A DNA stretch of 64,000 nt from Delphinapterus leucas (GCF_002288925.2 NW_022098036.1:40031503-40095502); one strand, 5' to 3'. Shown: positions 12,120 through 24,559, numbered from the stretch's first letter. A program made the numbers and translations. Notes: generated from the letters alone by a model not told the origin.

Positions 12120-12960
12120 GATTTTGCCTTATTCTGAAATTTTCTTCACCTGACTGAAAGCACATTAACTGCTAGATAGGCATCACTCTGATGTCTCCAT
12201 GCTGTAGCATAGAGCCGTGAATTTGCTACGATCTGTTTAATCAGCAGTATATTGATTTTCCGCAGCTTTCCTTCATTTTAGCCCCATAGCAGGCTTCTGT
12301 AATTTCCTTTGGACAAAGTGTAACCAAACTGTGCTAAGTGATGTTGATTTGCAGGCAAAAGTAAAGGGGTAAATATAAATTAACAAGCTATAAACATTTT
12401 ACAAGTGGGGAGTCAATAAAAACAGTGTCTGCCGTTTCTTTTAAAAAAATGATTTGAAGCAGATTGTTAACAAACGTGTCCAAAGAAACTGACGTGAGTC
12501 TGAGAATAATTTTTGTGCTTTGTGATTAAGAATTGATCAGTCTAAAAGCCTTGGATGCAACTGAATCACCCATAAGCTGCTGGCCTGAAAAGGCTCAGCA
12601 GGGGCTGGTATTTGTTTGTTAAACTCCCATGATTCCAAGTAGATAATTGGTCTGTGAAGTTCATGGCAGAATCTGAATTTGCTTTCTTGCTTCCCAGCTG
12701 GCTGAGCGCTGGTTTATAGACTTATGTGTACAAATTTAGCCAGCAGCAAACCTCACATCTTTAATATAAAAGGTGTTTTGTTGTGTTTTTCAGGTGCTGA
12801 GTGGAAAGCCCACACTCCAGAAGCTCATTAAAAGGGCCAAGTTACAGTACAGGTTTATTTCTGTCACAGCGTTTCTGAAAACAGTGACAAGGATTAATAT
12901 GTTTCTTTAGTACTGGAAAAAGCCTGACACAATCCCCTGTGAATTTGATCATCTGTTTCA
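12120..12960. promoter_or_regulatory. Candidate conserved noncoding block
   Basis: This part of the repeat-poor island has a less AT-rich, more complex composition. It contains the palindrome TTGTTAACAA at 12,464-12,473 (HNF1/forkhead-like), TGTTTGTTAAA near 12,613 and GACGTGAGTC near 12,491. These are short motifs found by eye; enhancer function is inferred and not shown. Confidence 0.22.
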
Positions 12961-13632
12961 TTGCCTGTATAAGATTCAATCTCCTATTATATCCTGAAGT
13001 TCCAGCTGTAAACTAATGCCGGTAAGAATTCATAAGCTATTGCAGAAGCCTGGGGCAAAACTAATTGTTTTATTCAACAGTCACTTATTTATTTATTATT
13101 TATTTCATACCACTCTCTTATCATCTTTTTCCACTGTTCCTCCTCAAAGTCAAGATGATCTTGGCTCTTTGTCTGCATGCACAGAGCAAATACAGAGACA
13201 TGGGAAGTTCATGTTGCCAGGAGCTTTCAAAAAAGTTGCTACAGATCAGTGTGTTGTAGAAATGTGGCCCGATCTAAATTTCTTATAAAGCTATTCTACT
13301 TTCCTTTCCTTAAAATGGAAATTCCTTATTAAAAAAGCAATTATCTGCACAAACATTATAACCTTTGTGTTTTGTATAATCATGTGACATTAGGCTCTAT
13401 CTGCTAGTGGTTGCTGTGTTTCTGGGACATGATTTAACATGTGGTAAATGCAAATCCTAGTAAAGTGCAAACTATGTTATAAAATGATTCTGTTTTACAT
13501 CAAAGTAGATAGGCAAATAGCTATTTGCTATTTTCAAAAATTAACAAACCTATAACAATATGCTGTATGGATACCATAAAAAGTAATCTTTTGAATTGAG
13601 GAATCTCTGTCTCTAAATCTCTCTCGAAGTCA

Positions 13633-13653
13633 ATCTCTCTCTCTCTCTTTCTC
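13633..13653. repeat. (CT)n microsatellite
   Basis: A short CT-rich run sits within a wider CTCT-rich patch starting near 13,605. Confidence 0.85.
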
Positions 13654-14854
13654 AATTCAGTTGTAGAGTAATATTCCTTACCTACCAATTTTTGGTTATG
13701 GCAAATTACATGCTACATTAAAAATTTAGATACAAAAATTTATATTCAAAATTTCAAACTTTAATGCAAGTACATAATAAGACACAAACAGAAGGATTCC
13801 TAATAGTCCATTTGTGTACACTTTATAAAAAGTTGGTGGACATTAATGCAAGATTAGACAAAAGAAGTATAGTCAGAGATGTTTGAAATTAGACATTAAG
13901 CTTCCATTCTTAATAGAAGTTGAGTGCTAATTCCCTATACATCACAGACATTTTAATCCATAATAACTGACTGTAAATACAGTATGAAGCTAGCTAGAGC
14001 CTTATTTACACCTGCCACTTTGCTGCCCTCCAGCACTAAAAACAAAAACAAAATTGTAGCCCAAGAACTGCCAAGCAAAACACACCCTGCCCCTCATGTA
14101 CACTCCTTTCTATTTCCACAAACAGAACCTCTTGCTTCTTGTTTTCCATCAACAAATTCAACTATGGGATTTGAAATAAAGTTAAGGAAAAAGACATTTG
14201 CATGACATGACAACAACAAGTAATTGTTAAAATGGTCATTTCTTTCAAACATGTGTCCCCTTAAAACATTGTAAGTGCTTGTAAGCATTTCATGGCACTT
14301 TTAATTGAGAAGTAACACATGTGCTATGCAATGCATATGTTGCAATGGCAGCCACTTACTTTTACTGAATAGCTACAAAATTTGCACTCAATTTTGTTCA
14401 TATAATAAAAGCCCACGTTATGCGTTAAAAAGAATATATCATGGATATTTTGATTGATAAAGTTGCATTTCCTGTTGTTTTTCATCCCCTGTGCCTTCCT
14501 ATCATGTCTCATTTACATAAATAATGGCAGCCCAATTATTTCTGTTTCTACTTTTTTTAGAAGCTTAAAGCATTTGTCAACATTTTAGTGAGGTTTTCCC
14601 TACGACCTTAATTCAATGAAAATAATTTCTGCTAAATGCTAGACAGTGTTTTACCCTTCTATTGTGGATAGCAGTAATTTGCATATTGTTGCATCTATTA
14701 CTTAACTTGTATATATTAAAATAGTAACATAAGGCATATAACAATGACTTGCATACATGATGATATGAATAATTTGTTTATCAATAACATTTTTTTTCAG
14801 TGAGCTCAGTACTTGTTTTTTGATATTGAACCCTATCCTTATATATTCAGTACA

Positions 14855-15062
14855 TTGAGAACAAATGAGACTCATACATTAGAACAGAGTAGTAGCTACC
14901 AGAGGGTAAAGGGTGAGGGTGCAAAAGGGGATAGATGGAAACTAAATTTTGGGTGGTGTATACACTGTAGTGTGTACAGAAGTTGAAATAGAATGTTGTA
15001 CACATGAAATATAATGTAATAAACCAATGTTACTTCAAGAAGAAATAAATTTTAAAAAAAGA
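14855..15062 (+). mobile_element. Old L1 3' end
   Basis: AGACTCATACATTAGAACAG, GTAGCTACCAGAGGGTAAAG, ATGTTGTACACATGAAATAT and the A-rich end match the 3' UTR of older L1 families. Only the last 200 bases remain, and the sequence is diverged. Confidence 0.7.
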
Positions 15063-15552
15063 ACGTGTACATCTTAATTAGCTTTTTAAGGTTTTAGAAA
15101 ACAAATTTTATTTTTATCACATAGAAAAAACTGAGGGTTACTCCTTGGACAAAAATAGGTGGCTAAGCCAATATTAGATCTCAATACCCTTTTGACTTTA
15201 GATCACATCTTAATATTTCATGCCAAAGGTTTATGAATTCCAAGGCTGGTAAACACATATGTGGAGATTTATGTTTTATTGGCTAGATTGTAGGATCCTT
15301 AAGACAGGGTAAATGTCTCATTTAACTTTTAACCAACACTAAATATGTATTTAGCATTCAGTAAATATTCATTAAATTGAATAAACTGAGGCTTTCAAGA
15401 CATAAATCGCCAATACATGATATCTTAATAGAGTATACAGATTCTTGTCACTTATGGCAATGATGATCAGTTTTTCCGATCAACATGTTGCAATTACAAA
15501 TTGTTGCACAGACAATATTTATTGTGCCTTCTAATGGGAAATTAGATGAATA
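15063..15552. other. AT-rich sequence with a probable L2 end
   Basis: Around 15,285-15,400 the words TAGGATCCTTAAGACAGGGT and TAGCATTCAGTAAATATTCATT resemble the 3' end of an L2 LINE in sense orientation. The rest is unassigned. Confidence 0.45.
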
Positions 15553-15666
15553 AGAAGATATGGGGATATATGTATAGGTATAGCCGATTCATTTTGTTAT
15601 AAAGCACAAACTAACACACCATTGTAAAGCAATTATACTCCAATAAAGATGTTAAAAAAAAAAAAA
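15553..15666 (+). mobile_element. Very short L1 3' end (about 110 bp)
   Basis: The last hundred bases of the young L1 consensus are present, ending AATTATACTCCAATAAAGAT and a 13-base A-tail. I do not see a target duplication. This is extreme 5' truncation of the same family as at 19-1102. Confidence 0.92.
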
Positions 15667-17335
15667 CGGTAGACAGTGTCTGGCATGCTATAATTGGATG
15701 TTGCTTTACTCCTATAAATTAAAAAGATTATATATCTTAGAGAGAAAAAGGTGAAATTTTAAGAATTATCTTTTTTTTTGGTAAGTCTGTATAGTATCCT
15801 ATGAAACATTAGTAAACATGAAAATATTATAGATACAAGAAAAATGCTATAAAAGGCATGATTGCTATAGATTTATGAGAGAGTGCTAGTAAACCCATCA
15901 TTCGTTAGAAATTGCATGTAAAAAATATAAAGTTTCGATTCTGTGGCGAAGTAAACAGCATGGCCTTATATTTACCATGGAAATCTATACCAAGAGACTA
16001 AGACAGACATAATTTGTTAAAACAAACTTTGAAAAATTTTTCTACCAATTTCTGTTCTCATATTAAATCCTAGAGTAGTCAGGCATTGAATTAAGTAAAG
16101 TAGGTCTATAATAGAAATCTGAGGCATATTTCTAAGGACAGAATCTGTGCCAACAGTGTCAATCAGACACTTAAAAAGTACTGTTTATTTAGGATGATTA
16201 ATGACTATCTAATGTCTTTGTTGATTTTTCTTTGCAGTTAAGTGGTGGTCTCAAGTTTATTTTGGTAATAAAGCACTGTTCTGGGAAACGAATTCAAATC
16301 TTGAGTTCCCATCTATTTAACCTTTAGATTTTTGTTAAGTGGAGATTATGCTTTGTTCCCTCAATTTCCTTTATTCTGCATTATACTACATCTTTTTCAT
16401 TCAAAAATGTCCAAACTAGTGAATTAGATACATATTGTAATGTACTGAAATCTGTAGCTACCCTTAGTTCAAGCAACTTCAGAAAGTTAAAATAAGTTAA
16501 TGATCAATTGTATATGAAAAGAGTATTGCAGATCATAGTGTAATTGTGCCCACAGTGAACAAAGTGAATGATTTGTGCTTTCTCAGCTTGTTCTCAGTTG
16601 TCCACTAGTTTGTAAATTCTTTTACGCCTGAATATCAAACACATGACTCTATTTAATTATTTTAGTCTCCATGCAAAGAATAAACATCCCAATTAATATA
16701 GGTGTCATCAGTGTAGGTGATATATCCTGGGGAATTGTAAAGCTAAAATAACAAGAAAATAATAAATATTTACATAGAGTATACAGATACTTTACCTCAT
16801 TATAACCAACAGTAATACCATAGATATGGCACTTAGACTGAAACTACTTCTTTATTCCCAAATCACAGATTGTAATTTTTGTTGAGCTAGTTGTTTGGAA
16901 ATTTAAAATATGGTTATCTGACTAATTGATTCTTCTTACAGGAAGCTGTTCCTTTGGGTGGAAATTATAACATCAGGGAGAAGATTGGCCCAAGTGAATT
17001 TCCAAGGTTTAGCCAACAATATTTATTAAGCTCTTATGGTATAACAGAACATTATATCAGGTTTTGTATGGGAATAGTCAAAAAATGAGTGTAGGGTACA
17101 GGATTCCTCTCCACAGAGCATTTTAATATGTATTAGAAAACTAGGACGTTCATCAAGAAGACTTAGATGGACACTTTTATTAACCAGAGTTACATAACTA
17201 CCACGAAAAGGCCAAGTGGAGGCATGGTCATAATCAGGTGGGATTCATCATGGAAAAAATTCGTTTTAAGCCAGGTTTTAAAGTAATTAAGAACTATTGA
17301 ATGGAAAGGGGAGGGACTTAATAAGCTCACCAGAG
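15667..17335. other. AT-rich unassigned sequence
   Basis: No repeat, RNA gene or plausible exon was recognised over about 1.7 kb. Confidence 0.5.
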
Positions 17336-17480
17336 GAGAATTAAACGTCATTTGACAAGCACTGAGTGCCTTCTGTATGCAAGGCACTATGCTCTGGACT
17401 TTATTGACTTGCAGAAGACTCAGAGGCGTGCCTGCCCTCATGATCTCTCCATCTAGTGATGGAGACAGAGAGTTTAGCAA
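17336..17480 (+). mobile_element. Fragment of an ancient mammalian repeat
   Basis: GACAAGCACTGAGTGCCTTC, GCAAGGCACTATGCTCTGGA and GCCCTCATGATCTCTCCATC match the start of a repeat that recurs at 42.8 kb and 60.8 kb. I recognise it as a common ancient interspersed element but cannot name the family. Confidence 0.5.
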
Positions 17481-17811
17481 CAATGGCATGTGCCAAGGCT
17501 CAGGAGCAGAAGCATACCTAAAATCTCTAGAGAACCAAAGACTTGTGTTTTTGCCTGCACTAAAGATGCCACATAGAAGAATAAAAATTAGCTAGTTTAC
17601 AGAAGTGCTGGAGTGGGTCAGTTGGCAAATGATCTTGAAAGCACATGCATCAGCTAGAAACAGTTTCAGTCATGAGAGCTGTGAATCAAGCTCCAAAATA
17701 CCATCAGTGGTCCAGGTTCCTTCTTTCTTTCTGTTCAATGATTCATAGTGTGAAACTCTAGAACTAAGAAGGGGAAATACCGTGGGCCTGAAATTCCCTC
17801 TAGCATGCGCC
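17481..17811. other. Unassigned sequence
   Basis: No feature was recognised before the dinucleotide tract. Confidence 0.45.
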
Positions 17812-17821
17812 CATGTGCGCG

Positions 17822-17862
<41 letters not shown>
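17812..17862. repeat. (GC)n(CA)n alternating purine-pyrimidine tract
   Basis: For 51 bases purines and pyrimidines alternate without a break: CATGTG, then about 14 bases of GC repeat, then about 32 bases of CA repeat. Such a tract is among the sequences most prone to adopt left-handed Z-DNA. It is also a likely polymorphic microsatellite. Confidence 0.95.
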
Positions 17863-17864
<2 letters not shown>

Positions 17865-17959
17865 TCTCCATCTTAGTTAACTGGCACCCCATTCACCCAA
17901 ACTATAAATATAGGAACCATTTTTTCTTCCTTTCCTCATCACTTGTAGCAATTCCTGTA

Positions 17960-18742
17960 AGCATTACATCCAAAATACTCCTGCATTTAGCCATTTGTTA
18001 CCATCTTCACTACTACCACCCTAGTTCAAACCTCCAACCTCGGTTATTGGGTTTATTACAATAGTAATTTACCTGATCGCCCTGAACTCTTATCCCTTAC
18101 AATGTAGTCTCTTCTGATAAACCAGAGTGATCTTTTAAAGAATATAAGTCAGATTATTCTGCTCACATGCTTAAAACTGCTGACAAGCTTTCCACTACAA
18201 TTAGAATTAAAACCTCAGATTCTGTATCATGGCCTGCCTACCTAGCCATAAATTATCTAACCCCTCAGCACTCTTCCACTCATTCTCTCCACATTGACAC
18301 ACTCCTTATACTTTATATACTTTCTTTTTTTCTTGTACTTTATATGCTTATACTTCATATACTTTCTGTAGCCATTAAGATCATTCCTACTTGAATGTGT
18401 TTACACTTACTGTTTGTCCTTCCTACAGTACTCTTCCCTCTAGATAACTACATCCATATATCTGGCTCCTTATCTTTCAGGTCTCAGAGGTCTTCAGAGT
18501 ACAGTCTATCTAAAGTGATCTCCTTTCACCCAGGCACCATCCCTATTCTATTTTTTTTTCACTGTAACTTTCACTATCTAAAATATGTATCTTTTAATTT
18601 ATTGTGTATTGTGTCTGTCCAGTAGAATATAAGCTCCATTAGGCAGGCACATTATGTCATATGTGTTCTTGTTTCCCTGCACATAGAACAGCTCCTGCTT
18701 CAAAATAGGCACTCAGTAAATACTTGTGGAATGAATAAATGA
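17960..18742 (+). mobile_element. L2 LINE 3' end
   Basis: The sequence follows the L2 3' region in order. It has a CCAGAGTGATCTTTTAAAGA segment, AAAACTGCTGACAAGCTTTC, a CCTGCCTACC region, AATATAAGCTCCATTAGGCA, and the close CACTCAGTAAATACTTGTGG followed by GAATGAATAAATGA. It is heavily diverged, as expected of an element older than the placental radiation. Short open frames inside it are not genes. Confidence 0.75.
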
Positions 18743-19830
18743 TTAGGATGGCTTTGGAAGATGTCCACAGCATTGTCTTTGACATGAGGCAAGTTTGGGA
18801 CTAACTGATGAGAACCAAGGAGAAATAGTAACATTTTTTTTGCAGTAGGAATAGTAATACTGTAGGAGGAAAACAAAATTAGTTATAGGATGTCCTGGGA
18901 CATTCGTCCACAGTACACAGAAGGCAGAGAAATGGGGCTATTCAGGTTTGGGAACTGAACTAAAAAAGAATAACAGGATCAGAGACTGTAGAGTCTAGTA
19001 GTATGACTATACAGCCCAATTTACTCAGGACAGTCCCAATTTACATCTGTTGTCCCAACTTAATTATTAACTATGCCTCCCTTTCATTCTCAAAAGAATG
19101 TTCCCTGGATGAAAAATTATATGATCAACCTAAGTTTAGGATGCCAAAGAACTATCCATGGAGTACCTACCAGCCAGTGAAGACTAAAAGGAGAATCCTT
19201 GGTAGTTTTGTACCATGTCACTTGCTCCTCTGAAATGTAGAACAACTCAGAATGTTTTCCAAAGGCATAGGCCTCAAAGGGATCAACATGGACTTTTCCA
19301 CCAGCTGCTTCAGTGACTGTGCAATAAGCAATCATCCAGGGATCTCAGCCTGAGCTATGTGAAAGTATTTGGCAAAAAGGAATTAACACTGCTACTTCTG
19401 ATGCAAGAACAGCAAGTACTTCACTGAATCATCAAGTCAAACCAAAGATGGAAGGAGTCCCAGAATGCCAGCTGGGCTAGGTTCCCGCTTTAGTAAGCTA
19501 AATACAAAAACTTGATCAGGTCTCAAATGGCATTTATTTAACATACAGGTAAAATGGGCCACATGAAGACTACATTACAATGAACAAACCGCATAACTCT
19601 GTGGCAGCTTTTCTACTGGATTTGCAGACATGAGTCTAATAATTTTTATTCCGTTTTCTGTAGACTTCTTCCAGCTCTGAGTTTAGAGAGAAATTTTTTA
19701 AAGCAGATTTAACAGGTTTTTTCTGATAAACTCTGTTACAATTTTTGTCATTAGCAGAATTAGTGTAGTAGTTCACAGGCACAGGTACTTGCTTGGAGGT
19801 TTACGTATGTTATATCAGTTAATCTCTATA
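18743..19830. other. Unassigned stretch with a coding-looking minus-strand segment
   Basis: Between about 19,117 and 19,760 the minus strand shows two coding-looking pieces. The first is a 72-codon open frame at 19,117-19,335. The second is a short frame ending near 19,650, followed by sequence with AATAAA near 19,535. This could be an old retrocopy with its 3' UTR, but I recognise no parent gene and see no clear tail or target duplication. It may equally be chance. Confidence 0.25.
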
Positions 19831-21276
19831 CAGACATGCCTCAGAGATATTGTGAGTTCAATTCTATATCACTGCGATAAAGCAAATATCAAAATAGAAG
19901 CAAATCACATGAACTTTTTTGGTCTCCCAGTGCATATGAGTTATGTGCACACTATACTATAGTCTATTAAGTGTGCAATAGCATTATGTCTAAAAAATGG
20001 ACCTATCTTAATTTAAAACTACTTTATTGCTAAAAAAAAAATGCTAACCATAATCTGAGCCTTGAGTCATAACCTTTTTGCTGGTAGAGGGTCTTCCTTC
20101 TACGTTCATGGCTGCTGACTGAGCAGGGTGCTGCTGAAGGTTGGGGTGGCCATGGCAGTTTCTTAAAATAAGACAACAATGAAGTTTGCTGCATCAGTTG
20201 ACCCTTCCTCTCATGAACAGTTTATCTGCAGTAGGCAGTGCTGTTTGACAGCATTTTACTCACAGTAGAACTTCTTTCAACATTGGAGTCAATCTCTCAA
20301 ACCCTACCTCTGCTTTATCAACTAAGTTAATTTATGTAATATTCTAAATCATTTGTTATCATTTCAACAATCATCACAGCATCTTCACCAGACGTAGATT
20401 CTTTCTCAAGAAACCACTTTCTTTCCTCATCCATAAGCAGCAACCCCTCATCTGTTTAAGTTTTATTATGAGATTGCAGTAATTCAGTCACATCTTCAGA
20501 CTCCAGTTCTAATTCCACTTCTCTTGCTATTTCTGCCACATCTGCATTACTTCCTCCAGTGAAGTCTTGAACCCTTCAAACTCATCCATGAGGGTTAGAA
20601 TCAACTTCTTCCAAATTCCTGTAAATGTTGATATTTTGACCTCTTCCCATAAATTATGAATGTTCTTAATAATATGCAAAATGGTCAATCCTTTACAGAA
20701 GGTTTTCAATTTACATTGCCCAGATCCATCAGAGAAATCAGTCTGTGCCAGTTATGGCCCTTCTCCAATAGTAAGACTTGAAAGTCAAAATTAATCCTTG
20801 ATCCATGAGCTGTAGTGTGGATGCTGTTTTAGCAGGCATGAAAAAAAACGTTAATTTCATTGTACATCTCCATCAGTGCTATTGAGTAACCAGGTGCATT
20901 GTCATTGAGCAGTAATGTTTTGAAAGGATTCTTTTTTTTCTGAGAAGCAGTTCTCAACAGTAGGCTTAAAATATTCAGTAAACCATGTTGTAAATAGATG
21001 TGCTGTCATCCAGGCTTTGTTGTTCCGTTTACGGAGCACAGGCACAGTAGACTTAGCATAATTCTTAAGGGGCCTAGGATTTGGGGAATGGTAAGTGAGC
21101 ATTGGCTTCAACTTAAATTCACCAGCTCCATTAGCCCCTAAAAAAAAGGACAGAGTCAGCCTGTCCTTTGAAGCTTTGAAGCCAGGCATTGACCTGTCCT
21201 CTCTAGTTATGAAAGTCCTAGATGGCATCTCCTTCTAATAGAACACTGTTTCATCTACATTGAAAATCTGTTGTTT
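19831..21276 (-). mobile_element. Tigger1 DNA transposon relic (pogo-type transposase, broken)
   Basis: The left terminal inverted repeat CAGACATGCCTCAGAGATAT follows a TA at 19,829-19,830, the usual Tc1/mariner target. On the minus strand, frames at 20,902-21,228 and 20,527-20,709 resemble the C-terminal half of the Tigger1/TIGD-type transposase. They contain several stops and frameshifts. The element is cut at 21,276 by an L1, resumes for 28 bases at 24,459-24,486, and its right part is missing. It is an ancient, inactive DNA transposon. Confidence 0.9.
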
Positions 21277-21433
21277 CATGCCAACAGGCACATGAAAAGA
21301 TGCTCAACATCACTAAACATCATGGAAATGCAAATCAAAACCACAATGAGATATCACCTCATACTTATCAGAATGGCTACTACCAAAACGATAGCAAATA
21401 ACAAGTGTTGGCAAGGTTGTGGAAAAAAGGGAA

Positions 21434-21558
21434 CCCTGTGGCGGTCCAGTGGTTAAGACTCTGTGCTTCCACCGCAGGGGGCGTGGGTTCGATTCCCAGT
21501 CTGGAAACTAAGATCCCATGCTGCGCAGCTCCACCAAAATAATAATAATAATAAATAG
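21434..21558 (+). mobile_element. CHR-1-like short SINE inside the old L1
   Basis: CTGTGGCGGTCCAGTGGTTAAG, the B-box-like GGTTCGATTCCCAGTC and an (AAT)n tail are visible. L1 ORF2 sequence continues on either side, so the SINE arrived after the L1. The first bases of the usual head are changed. Confidence 0.85.
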
Positions 21559-22230
21559 AAGTGTAAATTGGTGCAGCCAGTCTGGAAAACAATATGGAAA
21601 TTCCTCAAAAAAATTAAAAATAGAACCACCATATGATCCAGCAATTCCACTCCTGGGTATTTATCCAAAGAAAATAAAAGCACTAATTAGAAAAGAGATA
21701 TGCACCCCTATTTCACTGCAGCATTATTTACAATAGCCAAGATATGGAAGCAACCCAAGTGCCTATCAAATAAATAAATGGATAGAGAAAATGTGGTATA
21801 CATAGACAATGAAAACTTAGTCATAAAGAATAATGAAATCTTGCCATTTGGAACAACATGGATGAACCTAGAGGATATTATGCTAAGTGAAATAAGTCAA
21901 ACAAAGAAAGAAAAATACTGTATGATTTCATTATATGTGTAATCTAAAAAACAAATGAACAAACATAACAAAACAGAAACAGAGTGATAGATACAGAGAA
22001 CTAATAAGTTGTTGCCAAAGGGGAGGGGAGTGCAAGGAGAAAAGAAATGGGTGATGGAGATTAACAGATACAAACTTCCCATTGCAAAATAAATGAGTCA
22101 CTGGTATGAAATGTACAGTGTGGGGAATGTAGTCAATAAATATGTAATATTTTTCTTTTGTGACATATCATATTAGACTTATTATGGTGATCATTTTGAA
22201 ATGTATAGAAATATCAAAATACTATGTTTT

Positions 22231-23702
22231 CCATGCACATATGGTCACCTTATTTTTGATAAAGGAGGCAAGAATATACAATGGAGAAAAGACAGCCTCT
22301 TCAATAAGTGGTGCTGGGAAAACTGGACAGCTACATGTAAAAGAATGAAATTAGAACACTCCCTAACACCATACACAAAAGTAAACTCAAAATGGATTAA
22401 AGACCTAAAAGTAAGGCCAGACACTATAAAGCTCTTAGAGGAAAACATAGGCAGAACACTCTATGACATAAATCACAGCAAGATCCTTTTTAACCCACCT
22501 CATAGAGAAATGGAAATAAAAACAAAAATAAACAAACGGACCTAATGAAACTTAAAAGCTTTTGCACAGCAAAGGAAAGCATAAACAAGAAGAAAAGACA
22601 ACCCTCAGAATGGGAGAAAATATTTGCAAACTAAGCAACTGACAAAGAATTAATCTCCAAAATGTACAAGCAGCTCATGCAGCTCAATATCAAAAAAACA
22701 AACAACCCAATCCAAAAATGGGCAGAAGACCTGAATAGACATTTCTCCAAAGAAGGTATACAGATTGCCAACAAACACATGCAAGGATGCTCAACATCAC
22801 TAATCATAAGAGAAATGCAAATCAAAACTACAATGAGGTATCGCCTCACACCAGTCAAAATGGCCATCATCAAAGAATCTACAAACGATAAATGCTGGAG
22901 AGGGTGTTCTGCACTGTTGGTGAGAATGTAAACTGATACAGCCACTATGGGGAACACTATGGAGGTTCCTTAAAAAACTAAAAATAGAACTACCATAGGA
23001 CCTAGCAATCCCACTACTGGGCATATACCCTGAGAAAACCGTAATTCAAAAAGTCATGTACCACAATGTTAATTGCAGCTCTATTTACAATAGCCAGGAC
23101 GTGGAAGCAGCCTAGTGTCCATCGACAGATGAATGGATAAAGAAGACATGGCACATATATACAAAGGAATATTACTCAGCCATAAAAATAAACGAAATTG
23201 GGTTATTTATAGTGAGGTGGGTGGACCTGGAGACTGTCATACAGAGTGAAGTAAGTCAGAAAGAGAAAAACAAATACCATATGCTAACACATATGTATGG
23301 GATCTTAAAAAAAAAATGGTTCTGAAGAACCTAGGGGCAGGACAGGAATAAAGATGCAGATGTAGAGAATCTATTTGAGGACATGGGGAGGGGGAAGGGT
23401 AAGCTGGGACGAAGTGAGAGAGTGACATGGACATATGTACCAATGTAAATGTAAAATAGATAGCTAGTGAGAAGCAGCTGCATAGCACAGGGAGATCAGC
23501 TCAGTGCTTTGTGGCCACTTGGAGGGGTGGGATAGGGAGGGTGGGAGCGAGACGCAAGAGAGAGGAGTTATGGAGATATATGTATATGTATAGCTGATTC
23601 ACTTTGTTATACAGCAGAAACTAACACACCATTGTAAAGCAATTATACTCCAATAAAGATGTTAAAAAAAATAAATAGAAAAAATAAACTAGAAAAAAAA
23701 CC
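22231..23702 (+). mobile_element. Younger L1, 5'-truncated, ORF2 end and 3' UTR
   Basis: The element covers ORF2 from CATGCACATATGGTCACCTT to the 3' UTR and ends CAATAAAGATGTTAAAAAAA with an A-rich tail. It is close to the L1 at 19-1102. Stops and a missing segment near 22,905 make it inactive. Confidence 0.92.
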
Positions 23703-23999
23703 CAATGTATTAGAGTTCCAGTTACCCTGTGTTCTTGCCAGACTGGAATTGACATTTTAAAACATTTAAGCTATTCTGGTAGGTGTGAGGTTGTATCTCA
23801 TTGTGATTTTAATTTGCATTTCCCAAATAGCTAATGGCTGGTTATGTTGAGCATCTTTTCATGAGCTTATTTGCCAGCGATATATCTTCTTTGGTGAAAT
23901 GTCTGTTCTTATGTTTTGCCATTTAAAAAATTTGGTTTATTTGTTTTATTACTGTTGAGATTTGGGAATTTTTTAAAATATATATATTTTGGATACAAA
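23703..23999 (-). mobile_element. Inverted fragment of an older L1 ORF2
   Basis: GGTGTGAGGTTGTATCTCAT, TTGAGCATCTTTTCATGAGC and TTTGGATACAAA are the antisense of an older L1 ORF2. The fragment lies between the tail of the young L1 and the 15-base repeat at 24,000-24,014. Confidence 0.75.
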
Positions 24000-24559
24000 A
24001 AAATACTATGTTTTGTAACAGAAATTAACATAGTTTTGTAGGTCAATTGTACTTCAAAAACAAACTCATAGAAAAAGAGATCAGATTTATGGTTACCAGA
24101 TGTGGGGGGTTGAGAAGGAGAAATTAAATGAAGGCAGTCAAAAGTACAAACTTCAAGTTATAAGATAAATAAGTACTAGGGATGTGATGTACAACATGAT
24201 GAATGTAACTAACACTGCTGTGTGTCATACAGGGAAATTGTTAGGACAGTAAATCCTAAGAGTTCTCATCACAAAGAAATTTGTTTTCTATTTTAATTTT
24301 GTATCCATATGAGATGATGAATGTTCACTAAACATATTGTGGTAATCATTTCATGATGTATCTAACTGAATCATGTGGTACACCTGAAACTTATACAGTG
24401 CTGCATGTCAATTATACCTCAATAAAACAGAAAGATACATACATACATACATAAAAGTAAATCTGTTGTTTAGTGTAGCCACTTTCTTTTTTTTTACTGA
24501 AGTATAGTTGACTTACAATGTTGTGTTAGTTTCAGGTGTACAGCAAAGTGATTGTTTGA

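Larger units (their letters stand above)
7436..14850. other. Longest stretch without recognised repeats
   Basis: Over about 7.4 kb I recognise no SINE, LINE, LTR or DNA transposon apart from short simple-sequence runs. Several open frames occur, the longest 130 codons at 11,505-11,897 on the plus strand. None has a recognised domain or a convincing set of splice signals. Such repeat-poor islands in mammals often coincide with conserved regulatory DNA; that is inference only here. Confidence 0.45.
21277..24458 (+). mobile_element. Old L1 insertion (with later insertions) inside Tigger1
   Basis: AAATCTGTTGTTT at 21,264-21,276 recurs exactly at 24,459-24,471, where the Tigger1 sequence resumes. 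The insert starts within ORF2 (GCCAACAGGCACATGAAAAG) and ends with CAATTATACCTCAATAAAAC and an ATAC-rich tail. It is therefore a 5'-truncated, sense L1 of an older subfamily. Its 3' UTR is split by the block at 22,231-23,999. Confidence 0.88.

Noticed and set aside
12794..12853. A second exon-like segment (TTTTTCAG before it)
   Set aside because: The acceptor is plausible, but the possible donor (CAGGTTTATT) is poor and there is no further support.
20902..21228. A domesticated transposase gene
   Set aside because: The 108-codon frame is one piece of a Tigger1 copy broken by stops on both sides and split by an L1, with no sign of preserved full length.
22201..22931. L1 ORF2 reading frames as possible genes
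   Set aside because: They are short pieces of a 5'-truncated L1 with stops and gaps, not functional proteins.
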